Positions 55,271 to 63,811 of a DNA stretch of 64,000 nt are shown piece after piece. The stretch's first letter is position 1. Every line of letters begins with the position of its first letter. The notes beneath the pieces are model-generated. The model had not been told where the DNA came from. It ran no database searches and worked only from the letters and a program-made list of their open reading frames with translations. Source of the DNA: Asticcacaulis endophyticus (GTDB taxonomy: Bacteria > Pseudomonadota > Alphaproteobacteria > Caulobacterales > Caulobacteraceae); the NCBI RefSeq assembly GCF_014652575.1, contig NZ_BMZB01000001.1, forward strand, positions 1,819,470 through 1,883,469, written 5' to 3'. Position numbers and translations under genes: made by a program.

Positions 55271-56134
55271 ATGGACACTGTGACGGACGCGGCCTTAAGT
55301 TTCCGAGCGATGACGCCGGCTGATCTTGATCAGGCCTATGGCCTGTCCATGGCGGTTCGTTGGCCCCATCGCCGCGAAGACTGGTCAGCACTGTTACGCC
55401 TCGGGCAGGGCTTTGTTGCCGAAAGTAAGGGGCAAATTGTCGGCACTACCATGTTATGGCCGTACGGCGCAGATGCCGCCAGCCTGGGGATGGTCATCGT
55501 GGCTGAAGATTATCAGGGGCAAGGCATAGGCCGTCAGTTGATGAATGCCGCCCTGAAAGCCGCCGATGGCCGAACCGTGCAGCTAAATGCCACCGACGAA
55601 GGCCTGCCGCTCTATCAAAAACTGGGCTTTGTGCCGGTTGGGGCCATCCATCAGCATCAGGGGTCTGCCTTTTCCATGCCGGTCATTGAATTGGGTGAAG
55701 GTGAGCGTTTGCGCCCCATGGGGACTTCGGATCGCCCGGCACTTATTCAACTGGATACAGAAGTTACCGGTCTTGAACGTGAGGGCCTTTATAGGGCCGT
55801 GTTTGCTAAGGCCAAGGGTATCGTCATTGATTGCGAGGGTGACATCCGTGGCTTTGCGTTGATGCGCCGTTTCGGGCGGGGCTACAGTATTGGCCCGGTT
55901 ATTGCCCGCGACCTGAATGGTGCCAAGGCGATTATCTCTTACTGGCTGGGCTCAAATCCAGGTTTGTTTATTCGCCTGGATGTCACTGAGGAGAGCGGTC
56001 TCACGCCTTGGCTTGATGAAGCAGGCCTTACTCAGGTAGGGCGGGTCGTCACCATGAAACGTGCGGCAGTCACAAAACCGGCAACGGACTCATCACTCAA
56101 ATTATTCGCCATCACCAGTCAGGCCTTGGGTTAG
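55271..56134 (+). CDS. GNAT-family N-acetyltransferase with C-terminal Acetyltransf_18-like domain
   Basis: The 287-residue protein has an N-terminal GNAT domain (about 8-135) with VAEDYQGQGIGRQLMNAALKA, the acetyl-CoA loop, and a second domain (about 145-280) with GFALMRRFGRGYSIGPVIA, fitting the Acetyltransf_18 fold. AAGGA lies 7 bases before the ATG at 55271; the frame is open upstream but without a ribosome site. Acetylation of an amine substrate is inferred from its neighbours. Confidence 0.85.
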   Translation: MDTVTDAALSFRAMTPADLDQAYGLSMAVRWPHRREDWSALLRLGQGFVAESKGQIVGTTMLWPYGADAASLGMVIVAEDYQGQGIGRQLMNAALKAADGRTVQLNATDEGLPLYQKLGFVPVGAIHQHQGSAFSMPVIELGEGERLRPMGTSDRPALIQLDTEVTGLEREGLYRAVFAKAKGIVIDCEGDIRGFALMRRFGRGYSIGPVIARDLNGAKAIISYWLGSNPGLFIRLDVTEESGLTPWLDEAGLTQVGRVVTMKRAAVTKPATDSSLKLFAITSQALG

Positions 56135-56201
56135 CGCATCCCATCGGGCCTGGGTTTTATTTATACAGACCTCGAATTTTTGCAAAGAAAGCTTATTTGC
56201 C

Positions 56202-57617
56202 ATGTCCCTGTTACGGGCCGCTATCGATACAACTGCTCTGGTTTCACCGTTGGTGGAGATTGATCGTCAGCACCTTATTCACCCGGTCAGTTCCATGCGT
56301 GCCCATGAGGCGCGCGGGGCCACAGTCCTGACCTCTGGTAAGGGCATGTATGTGCGCGATGCCGACGGCAATGACCTGCTGGATGCCTTTGCAGGACTAT
56401 GGTGTGTTAATGTTGGCTATGGTCAGGACAGTATCGTCAAGGCGGCGGCCGAGCAGATGACAAAATTGCCCTATGCCACAGGTTATTTTCACTTTGCCAG
56501 CGAACCGGCCATCCTGTTGGCTGAGCGTCTGATTGAGCTGGCCCCGAACTCGTTGAACCGCGTCTATTTTACGCTGGGCGGTTCGGATGCCGTAGACTCG
56601 GCCATCCGCTTTATCACCAACTATTATAATGTTATGGACAAGCCTTCAAAGAAGCAGTTCATCGCCCTGGAGCGTGGTTATCATGGCTCCAGCTCGACGG
56701 GGGCGGGCTTGACAGCTTTGGCGGCGTTCCACCGTAATATGGACCTGCCGTTGCCGAACCAGCACTACATATCATCACCCTATCCCTATCGCCATAAAAC
56801 AGAGACGGATGACGCCGGTATTATTGCGCAGTCGGTTCGCGAACTGAAAGCCAAAGTCGAATCCCTGGGTGGGCCTGATCATGTGGCGGCTTTCTTCTGC
56901 GAGCCAATTCAAGGGTCCGGCGGGGTCATCGTGCCACCCAAAGGTTGGCTTAAGGCGATCCGTCAGGCCTGTACGGAACTGGGTATTCTGTTGGTGGTCG
57001 ATGAAGTTATCACCGGCTTTGGCCGCACGGGGCCAATGTTTGCCTGTGAACACGAAGGCGTTGAACCTGACCTGATGACGGTCGCCAAGGGATTGACGGC
57101 CGGTTATGCCCCGATGGGCGCCGTTCTGATGTCCGAAGACATCTATCAGGTTCTGGCGTCGTCTACGGCATCCGGTGCAACGATCGGCCATGGCTACACC
57201 TATTCCGGCCATCCGGTGTCGGCTGCCGTTGGTTTGGAAGTGCTGCGCCTGTATACGGACGGCGGCGTTCTGGCCAATGGACAGATGGTGGCGCGCGATT
57301 TCGCCGGTGGGCTGGATTCTTTGAAAACCAATCCGATCGTGGGTGATGTGCGTGGTCAGGGATTGCTGGGGGCGATTGAATTGGTGGCCAACAAAGACAC
57401 CAAGGCGCGCTTTGATCCGGCGTTGAAATTACCAGATCGCCTCTTCGCCAAGGGCTATGAGAATGGCGTCATTTTCCGGGCGTTCGGAGATAATATCATT
57501 GGTCTGGCGCCGGCACTGGTGGCCACCCCTGATGAAATATGGTCGATTTTCGAGCGCATCGGCAAGACCTTGGATGATTTACTTGAAGAAAGCGATATCC
57601 GTGCCGCGTTGAGCTAA
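56202..57617 (+). CDS. Class III pyridoxal-phosphate aminotransferase
   Basis: The 471-residue enzyme has ERGYHGSSSTGAGLTALA, DEVITGFGRTG, the Lys Schiff-base segment TVAKGLTAGYAPMG and a late GQGLLGAIELV. These are the omega-amino acid/polyamine:pyruvate class (SpuC type). It moves an amino group from an amine to pyruvate or another acceptor, giving an aldehyde for the dehydrogenase at 53603. The ATG at 56202 fits the family N-terminus; the upstream frame overlaps the GNAT gene. Confidence 0.9.
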   Translation: MSLLRAAIDTTALVSPLVEIDRQHLIHPVSSMRAHEARGATVLTSGKGMYVRDADGNDLLDAFAGLWCVNVGYGQDSIVKAAAEQMTKLPYATGYFHFASEPAILLAERLIELAPNSLNRVYFTLGGSDAVDSAIRFITNYYNVMDKPSKKQFIALERGYHGSSSTGAGLTALAAFHRNMDLPLPNQHYISSPYPYRHKTETDDAGIIAQSVRELKAKVESLGGPDHVAAFFCEPIQGSGGVIVPPKGWLKAIRQACTELGILLVVDEVITGFGRTGPMFACEHEGVEPDLMTVAKGLTAGYAPMGAVLMSEDIYQVLASSTASGATIGHGYTYSGHPVSAAVGLEVLRLYTDGGVLANGQMVARDFAGGLDSLKTNPIVGDVRGQGLLGAIELVANKDTKARFDPALKLPDRLFAKGYENGVIFRAFGDNIIGLAPALVATPDEIWSIFERIGKTLDDLLEESDIRAALS

Positions 57618-57626
57618 AATCGACTG

Positions 57627-57641
57627 CGGTAGATTATGCTG
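57627..57641 (+). promoter_or_regulatory. Lrp-like box upstream of the lrp gene
   Basis: CGGTAGATTATGCTG fits YAGHAWATTWTDCTR at 13 of 15 positions and shares CGG(T/C)A(G/A)ATTATGCTG with the box at 43352-43366. It lies 114 bp before the regulator start. Confidence 0.5.
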
Positions 57642-57754
57642 TAATATGCGCCAGCTTGCGCGTATCGGCAAACCAAACTACGGTGTTGTTTGATGGATTT
57701 GTTCAACTGAATATGCTGAATTGCCTAACTTAAACTCAAGAGTACACTCACAAC

Positions 57755-58255
57755 ATGGCGGGGCAGAATCTCAAGCTTGATCGTATCGACCTGAAGATCC
57801 TGTCGGAACTTCAAAAGGCCGGACGCATCACCAATGTCGAGTTGGCGGAGCTGGTCGGCCTGTCACCGAGCCCCTGTTTGACGCGTGTGAAACGATTGGA
57901 GCAATCGGGCTATATCACCGGCTATGGGGCGCAGATTAATCTGCATAAGCTGGGCGATTTCATCACCGTATTCACCGAAGTTACCTTGCAAGATCACCGT
58001 GCCAATGACTTTGCTCGTTTTGAAACGAAGACCAAGGGTATTGATGAAATCATCGAGTGCCACCTGGTTAGCGGCGGGTATGATTACCTGCTGAAGTTCG
58101 TAACCCCTTCCGTTGCCACCTATCAGGCGATTATCGAAAACATGTTGGAAGGTGATTACGGTATCGAAAAATATTTTAGCTACATCGTCATCAAATCAAG
58201 GTTCGTCAAACATCACTATCCATTGCAACGTCTGTTCGGCGAAAAGAAGACTTAA
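57755..58255 (+). CDS. Lrp/AsnC-family transcriptional regulator
   Basis: The 166-residue protein has an N-terminal helix-turn-helix (about 8-58) with DRIDLKILSELQKAGRITNV and LVGLSPSPCLTRVKRLE, and a C-terminal RAM domain with HLVSGGYDYLLKFVTPSVATY. Size and layout are those of Lrp/AsnC proteins, which bind amino acids and wrap DNA. Its likely targets are the amine operon and itself because of the boxes at 43352 and 57627. Confidence 0.93.
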   Translation: MAGQNLKLDRIDLKILSELQKAGRITNVELAELVGLSPSPCLTRVKRLEQSGYITGYGAQINLHKLGDFITVFTEVTLQDHRANDFARFETKTKGIDEIIECHLVSGGYDYLLKFVTPSVATYQAIIENMLEGDYGIEKYFSYIVIKSRFVKHHYPLQRLFGEKKT

Positions 58256-58269
58256 GGCGGACGTCAGCT

Positions 58270-58284
58270 CAGCACAATATGTTG
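58270..58284 (-). promoter_or_regulatory. Lrp-like box upstream of the amidohydrolase
   Basis: On the minus strand CAACATATTGTGCTG fits the Lrp consensus at 13 of 15 positions. It lies 94 bp before the amidohydrolase start. Confidence 0.35.
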
Positions 58285-58378
58285 CGTTCAAGCTGAATTT
58301 AGCCGTAATCGACTGACGCTTACGCCATTTCGATCTGCCGTATCGCTCAATTTGGGCGCATAGTGGTGTGTAAGACAA

Positions 58379-59560
58379 ATGTATGAGGCTATGGTGAGCA
58401 CAGACCAGACATTCCCAGACATCGCTGATCTAATTGGGCCTCTCATAGAATTGCGCCACGATCTGCATGCGCATCCGGAGTTAGGGTTTCAGGAACACCG
58501 GACGGCCGCACTGATTGCCGAAAAGCTGGGTGAACTGGGACTTGAGGTGCATACCGGCATTGGGGGCACCGGCGTTGTGGGCGTGCTTAAGGTCGGCACT
58601 TCCAGCAAAAGCATTGGTTTGCGGGCTGATATGGATGCCTTGCCGATTCAGGAACAAACAGGATTGGCCTATGCCAGCCGTCATCCCGGTGTCTTTCATG
58701 GCTGTGGTCACGACGGCCACATGACCATGTTGCTGGGGGCGGCACAGTATCTGTCGCGTACCCGCCGCTTTGATGGCACCGTCAATTTCATTTTCCAGCC
58801 AGCCGAAGAAGGTCTGGGCGGAGCGCGGGCTATGATCAAGGATGGCTTGTTCGATAAATGCCCGACGGATCAGGTCTATGCTTTGCACAACTGGCCTGAT
58901 CTCAAAGCGGGGCAAGCGGCCACACGTCCGGGGCCGATTATGGCGGCAGCGGATCGGTTTGAAATCACCGTTGAGGGCCGGGGCGGCCACGCCGCCTTGC
59001 CGCATCAGACACCCGATGCACTGCTGGCCGCCAGCCAGTTGGTGACCCAACTCAACACCATCGTGTCGCGGCGCATACCGGCGACCTCATCGGCGGTGTT
59101 GTCGGTGACGCAGATGCACGGTGGTCACGCTCACAATGTCCTGCCGCCATCGGTAACGATCGTCGGTACTGTCCGAAGCTTTGATGCGGTTTATCAGGAT
59201 GTTATTGAGCAGGCTTTGCGCGAGATGTCGGCCGGTGTGGCCTTGAGCAGCGGCACCAAGATCACGGTTGAATATGATCGTTACTATCCAGCGACCCTGA
59301 ACCACACCGCCGAAGCCGCGGAGGCTTTAACCGCCGCCGCCTGTGTGTGCGACGCCCATCTGGCACCTGATCCGGCATTCACATCTGAGGATTTCGCCTT
59401 CATGCTTCAGGCCAAGCCCGGGGCCTATATGTGGCTGGGCCAAGGCGGCAAGACCGGTAGCCAACCACTGCACCATCCCAAATATGACTTTAATGATGAG
59501 GTCATCCCCTTGGGGCTGCGCTGGCACGCTACTCTGGCGGAGCGTTATCTGGCCGCCTGA
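58379..59560 (+). CDS. M20-family amidohydrolase (HipO/AbgA-like)
   Basis: The 393-residue metallohydrolase has LRHDLHAHPELGFQEHRTAA, the metal-binding GCGHDGHMTMLLGAAQYL, FQPAEEGLGGARAMI with the catalytic Glu, and the dimerisation domain with EGRGGHAALPHQTPDALLA. The family cuts amide bonds of N-acyl amino acids or similar. ATG at 58379 is used; ATG at 58391 is also possible. Release of an acetyl or other acyl group would suit the GNAT gene nearby. Convergent to the copper operon. Confidence 0.9.
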   Translation: MYEAMVSTDQTFPDIADLIGPLIELRHDLHAHPELGFQEHRTAALIAEKLGELGLEVHTGIGGTGVVGVLKVGTSSKSIGLRADMDALPIQEQTGLAYASRHPGVFHGCGHDGHMTMLLGAAQYLSRTRRFDGTVNFIFQPAEEGLGGARAMIKDGLFDKCPTDQVYALHNWPDLKAGQAATRPGPIMAAADRFEITVEGRGGHAALPHQTPDALLAASQLVTQLNTIVSRRIPATSSAVLSVTQMHGGHAHNVLPPSVTIVGTVRSFDAVYQDVIEQALREMSAGVALSSGTKITVEYDRYYPATLNHTAEAAEALTAAACVCDAHLAPDPAFTSEDFAFMLQAKPGAYMWLGQGGKTGSQPLHHPKYDFNDEVIPLGLRWHATLAERYLAA

Positions 59561-59577
59561 TCTATATAGGCCAGTTT

Positions 59578-60510
59578 TTACAGTGCTGATATCGGTTCCA
59601 GCATGCCCAAAACCGCGACAACAACCAGCACCGCCATGCCCGCCGCAGTTTCCAAAATTAAACTATGGCGCAGGGCTTTGACGGCATCATCGACATAGCC
59701 GGGCTGGGCATGGTCAAGGCTGCCTTCAAACTGTGGCGTCAGTTGAAAACGGTTGAGTGCGGCCAGAACCAGCATCCCGATAAAGATGGCTAACTTGGCC
59801 AATAACCACAGACCATAGGGCGAGGTGGTGATCAGTGACAGGCGGTCAAGTCCTATCAGGAACAGGCTGTTGATCACGCCACTGAGAACTAAAACCGCCA
59901 CTAAGGCTGTGCCCATGCCGGAAAAGCCATGCAGGGCTTCGTAAAGCGCCTTTTGATGGTGAGCGGGTTGTGTGTTGGTGGTCAGCAGCAAGATCAGAAA
60001 CGCCATCAGTGCCCCGATCCACAAAGCGGCAGCCAACAGATGGGCGATATCGCTGATCAGATGGGTCATAGCCCCACGACCTTCGGTGGCGGCTCCGTGA
60101 CCGGTCCAGGCAAAGCTAATCATGATCAATGCGCCTGTGACGGCACTAACCCACCATAAGCGCTGGGTGGCTGGGAGGGTAAACAGGCAAATCAGTAAGA
60201 ACAGACCAAGGCCGATGCGCGCGCCTATCCCGGCTCCCCAGGAGGTGCCGGTTAAGACGATATCAATGGCGGCCCAATCCAGTTGCGACAGGGACACACC
60301 GTTCATCATCGCCGCTTGCGAGGCAAGGGACAGGGCGGCCCCTATCAACAGTATTATTGCGCAAGCACGCAGGAATGGACGTGGCCAGCCCAGTCGGCTG
60401 GCGGCGGCATCGCCCTGTTTAGGCAGGAAGGCGATGAAAAACACCGCCGTGCCAAACAGGCCGCTGGCCGCGGCATATTGCAGAAACCGTGCAAGACTGG
60501 CCAATTCCAT
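59578..60510 (-). CDS. copD: Copper resistance membrane protein CopD
   Basis: The 310-residue protein has about eight hydrophobic helices, an FFIAFLPKQGDAAASRLGWPR loop and SFAWTGHGAATEGRGAMTHLISDIAHLLAAALWIGALMAF, split, with His in the membrane region. That is the CopD family, which moves copper across the inner membrane with CopC. It is the last gene of the copper operon, 10 bp after copC, and meets the amidohydrolase gene tail to tail. Confidence 0.88.
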   Translation of the reverse strand: MELASLARFLQYAAASGLFGTAVFFIAFLPKQGDAAASRLGWPRPFLRACAIILLIGAALSLASQAAMMNGVSLSQLDWAAIDIVLTGTSWGAGIGARIGLGLFLLICLFTLPATQRLWWVSAVTGALIMISFAWTGHGAATEGRGAMTHLISDIAHLLAAALWIGALMAFLILLLTTNTQPAHHQKALYEALHGFSGMGTALVAVLVLSGVINSLFLIGLDRLSLITTSPYGLWLLAKLAIFIGMLVLAALNRFQLTPQFEGSLDHAQPGYVDDAVKALRHSLILETAAGMAVLVVVAVLGMLEPISAL

Positions 60511-60520
60511 TATCGTTGAC

Positions 60521-60883
60521 CTATTTCACGGTGAAGGTGAACTCGCCGGTGACCCGGTGGCCATCGGAGGTGACCGCGTGCCAGTTGACCTTATAAAGGC
60601 CGGGGGCCAGTGGTGCCTTGGGCTTGGCCGTCATCATCATGCCGCTGGAATCCACGGTCGGCGTGACATCGATCTTGGCGCCATCGGCGGTCGTGATGTC
60701 AAAGCTCGACAGCTTAGCGGCCATCTTTTCATTGAAGTGCAGCATGATGGTCTTAGGTGAAGGCCCTGTTGACCCCGCCGCCGGCATAGCGGTTTGCAAC
60801 TTGGCGTGGGCCAGAGCCTGCGTCGAAACGGTAGCGGCGATCATCAGGGTGGCGGCCGCGATCAGGTTCATCAACTTTTTCAT
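60521..60883 (-). CDS. copC: Periplasmic copper-binding protein CopC
   Basis: The 120-residue protein has a signal peptide cleaved after ALA so that mature His26 starts the chain, as in copper-binding CopC proteins, with DGHRVTGEF near the end (His109). Both His are known Cu(II) ligands in the family. It lies 24 bp after copB. It binds periplasmic copper and hands it to CopD. Confidence 0.92.
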   Translation of the reverse strand: MKKLMNLIAAATLMIAATVSTQALAHAKLQTAMPAAGSTGPSPKTIMLHFNEKMAAKLSSFDITTADGAKIDVTPTVDSSGMMMTAKPKAPLAPGLYKVNWHAVTSDGHRVTGEFTFTVK

Positions 60884-60907
60884 AGAGATATCCTTTCAAT
60901 TCAAAAA

Positions 60908-61624
60908 TTAAAACAGCCAGCGAATGCCGACATTAAGAGAGAGGGTTTCAGGCTTTTCGCCCTCAGCGCGGGCAAACTCAGCGGTGTCGCCAAATTTGCG
61001 CTCGTAACGAAGGTCGACATAGGGCGCAAAACGGCGGCTGAATTCGTACCGGGTTTGCAGACCGATTTCGGCTGACGTCAGGCCGGAGCCCAGACCGATC
61101 AGGGCATCCTCTTTGGCGTTAAGATTGACCTCGGCATAGGGCTGCATAATCAGGCGATTGGTCAGCAGCCATTCGTTTTCCTGACGCAGACGCGCGCTGA
61201 CCGCGCCATCGTCCCGAACGAACAAATGGGCCCCAGTTTCAAAGAAATAGGGTGCCAGCCCTTCAACGCCTGCCGTAAGGTAAGTATGGCCCTTGGGTTC
61301 GGCATCATACCTTACGCCGACCTGTGCATCCCAGAAGGTGGCGATATTGCGGCTGTAGAGGCCCCAGACTTCGGCCTCTTCAAGATCGCCGTCGGTGAGT
61401 TCCCCTTCGCTGATCAGTTTCAGCTTATGGGTATCGCCGCCGAACCAGGCGTCTACGTCCCACGACGCAGTATCCGTATTTTTAGTGCGCCCAAAATCCG
61501 TTTCCAGTTTGACCGCATGATAGGTGGCGCCGACATGATCGTGGGTGGCATTCTCAGCCGCAAGGCTGAGTGAAGGGAAGGCGATCAGTGCCACGATCAA
61601 AAGGGGCTTAGTTATGATGGTCAT
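60908..61624 (-). CDS. copB: Outer-membrane copper resistance protein CopB
   Basis: The 238-residue protein has a signal peptide ending SLAAENATHDH and the CopB beta-barrel text TDFGRTKNTDTASWDVDAWFGGD, split, and the C-terminal aromatic SLNVGIRWLF of an outer-membrane barrel. Start at 61624 has GGAGG 6 bases upstream; it lies inside the end of copA (17-bp overlap). The Met/His-rich N-terminal repeat present in many CopB proteins is missing. Confidence 0.9.
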   Translation of the reverse strand: MTIITKPLLIVALIAFPSLSLAAENATHDHVGATYHAVKLETDFGRTKNTDTASWDVDAWFGGDTHKLKLISEGELTDGDLEEAEVWGLYSRNIATFWDAQVGVRYDAEPKGHTYLTAGVEGLAPYFFETGAHLFVRDDGAVSARLRQENEWLLTNRLIMQPYAEVNLNAKEDALIGLGSGLTSAEIGLQTRYEFSRRFAPYVDLRYERKFGDTAEFARAEGEKPETLSLNVGIRWLF

Positions 61625-63251
61625 GGGCGGCCTCCTTATGAGGTGTCGCCTCATGTGGCGTCATAGCAACGCCGGGGGCATTGACGATGAAGCTGGTCAT
61701 CATGCCTGACGACATGTGGTAAAGCAGGTGACAATGCAGTGGCCAGTTGCCGACCTCATTAGCGGTCAACAGCACCGAAGCGCTTTGCCCAGGTGGGACG
61801 ATCAGGGTGTGTTTATTGGGCAGAGAGTCCATCGATTGACCGTTTTCCAGTTGCACGAACATGCCGTGCAGATGAACCGGATGAGCCATCATCGTCTCGT
61901 TGATATAGATGATGCGTACCCGCTCATTGAAGGTCGTTTGAATGCCATCGGCCGGATCAAAGGTCTTGCCGTTGATCGTCCAGATATAGCGCTCCATATT
62001 GCCCCCCAGACGAACCGTAATGTCGCGGGTGGGCTCACGGGTGTCCATTTGCGGTGTCAGGCTTTCCAGATCGCTGTAAATCAACACCTTAGTGCCTTCG
62101 GGGGCTCCGGTCTGCGCCCAGCCGCTGTCGGGCATATCTGACATGTCCATATCCGGATCGTCGCGCATCATGATTTCCATGTTCATGTCTGACATGGTGA
62201 GGGTGGCGCGTGGACGTTGAGCCGGGATATCGCCACGCAGTCCTTCACGCGGAGCGAGGGTGCCCAGGGCAAAGCCTTCGCGGTCAAGGGATTCGGCGGC
62301 AATTGTGTAGGCCTTATCATCCTTGGGCTCGACAATTACGTCATAGGTTTCGGCATTGCCAAAGCGGAACTCGTCGACCTCGACTGGCACGACGGGCTGG
62401 CCATCAGCCGCGACGACCGTCATCTTTAGCCCCGGAATACGGATATCGTACATGGTCATGGCCGAAGCATTGATGAAGCGCAGTCGTACCTTTTCGCCGG
62501 GGGTAAACATCCCAGTCCAGTTCTGATCATTGGTCATGCCGTTGACCAGAAAATGATAGCCGGTGACGTCGGACAGGTCAGATGGCAACATGCGCATCTT
62601 GCCCCACTCACCGGAGGTTTTCAGCGCCTTTTTAAGACCATGGGTACGGACGTCTTTGAAGAAATCCCCGACCGTGCGGCGATTGTACTGATAATAATCT
62701 GAGGATTTTTTGAGGTTGCCGAGAATCTGATCGGCCGTTTCACGATTAAAATCCGACAGCAATACGACATAATCGCGGTCAGCTTTAATAGGCTCCGGTA
62801 TCTTTGGATCAATAACAATGCCCGCATAAAGGCCTTCCTGTTCCTGCCCCATGGTGTGCGCGTGATACCAGTAGGTGCCGGATTGGCGGATGGGGAAACG
62901 ATAGGTGAAGCTTTCGCCGGGCTTGATACCTTCAAAGCCGTTAAACCCCGGTGCGCCGTCCATCAGGCCAGGCAGCAGAACGCCATGCCAGTGAACAGAC
63001 GTCGCTTCACGTTTCATAGCGTTTTTGACATGGATGACGGCGTCATCGCCTTCGCTAAAGCGCAGCACCGGCCCAGGAATGGTGCCGTTGACGGTAATCT
63101 TACTCAGCTTTTCACCGGTGATGGTGACGTCCTGACGGTCGATCGTCAGGGTATATTCGCGGGTTTCAGCGGTCGCGGTGGCGGGCATAAGCGCCAGCCC
63201 CCACAGCCCCATGCTCCATAAGCAAAGACCCGCAATAATTGCGTGTTTCAT
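61608..63251 (-). CDS. copA: Multicopper oxidase CopA
   Basis: The 547-residue oxidase has the copper ligands HWHG (His87, His89), HAH (His130, His132), HPVHLHG near residue 460-470, and HCHLLYHMSSGM (His506, His508, His512). A Met-rich DMDMSDM loop lies in the middle, and the C-terminal tail is His-rich. It oxidises Cu(I) in the periplasm. The signal peptide is a plain hydrophobic Sec type (MKHAIIAGLCLWSMGLWGLA) without the twin Arg common in CopA. Confidence 0.95.
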   Translation of the reverse strand: MKHAIIAGLCLWSMGLWGLALMPATATAETREYTLTIDRQDVTITGEKLSKITVNGTIPGPVLRFSEGDDAVIHVKNAMKREATSVHWHGVLLPGLMDGAPGFNGFEGIKPGESFTYRFPIRQSGTYWYHAHTMGQEQEGLYAGIVIDPKIPEPIKADRDYVVLLSDFNRETADQILGNLKKSSDYYQYNRRTVGDFFKDVRTHGLKKALKTSGEWGKMRMLPSDLSDVTGYHFLVNGMTNDQNWTGMFTPGEKVRLRFINASAMTMYDIRIPGLKMTVVAADGQPVVPVEVDEFRFGNAETYDVIVEPKDDKAYTIAAESLDREGFALGTLAPREGLRGDIPAQRPRATLTMSDMNMEIMMRDDPDMDMSDMPDSGWAQTGAPEGTKVLIYSDLESLTPQMDTREPTRDITVRLGGNMERYIWTINGKTFDPADGIQTTFNERVRIIYINETMMAHPVHLHGMFVQLENGQSMDSLPNKHTLIVPPGQSASVLLTANEVGNWPLHCHLLYHMSSGMMTSFIVNAPGVAMTPHEATPHKEAAHDHHN

Positions 63252-63319
63252 ATGATGTTTCCAGAAAACAGATAGGTTTGCCGCCTGTAAGGGACGGCTT
63301 GCAATCGATAGAGTTCTGG

Positions 63320-63703
63320 TCAGGCTCTGGGGGGGCGCTCCAGAGCATCCACCATGCGACCGCGGACATGTGAGTCGTCGCGGCGTGGTAAAGACAGAGT
63401 GTGCGCATAAATCATCGGTGACTCACCCAGCAGGGGTGATCCCATAAGACCCGTTGTCGCCGGGCAGTGGGTGAGAGCGCAATCGCAGGAATCGGCGCAG
63501 TCAGATGATGATTGGGAAGACGACGACTTAGCTGGAGCGTGCGTTTTCATCGACGCAGCGTTCATGTCATGGCACGGGGAGGTGGCCTCAGTTGCGTGAT
63601 GAACCATTTCGATAGGAGCGGGGGTATGCGCATGCGTCGTCGATGACATGGCCACGAAGGCGAACATCACCAAGGTCAACAAACCGGATAGACGCTTTAG
63701 CAT
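63320..63703 (-). CDS. Small secreted Cys/His/Met-rich protein, first gene of the copper operon
   Basis: The 127-residue protein has a signal peptide ending THAHTPAPIEM and then five Cys with many His, Met and Ser (SPCHDMNAASMKTHAP, SDCADSCDCALTHC). I do not recognise the family. Its metal-binding residues and location 68 bp before copA suggest a copper-binding periplasmic protein. It begins at 63703, just after a TATAAA-like element on the minus strand. Confidence 0.7.
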   Translation of the reverse strand: MLKRLSGLLTLVMFAFVAMSSTTHAHTPAPIEMVHHATEATSPCHDMNAASMKTHAPAKSSSSQSSSDCADSCDCALTHCPATTGLMGSPLLGESPMIYAHTLSLPRRDDSHVRGRMVDALERPPRA

Positions 63704-63811
63704 GGTTTTATATTAGGCCTACTAGGCTGTCTTGCAAACCTGTATTTTAAACGCACAGACAGCATATTCGGTTTATTGCAGGTTCTTAAACAGTCATCCC
63801 TGCGAAAAGGT

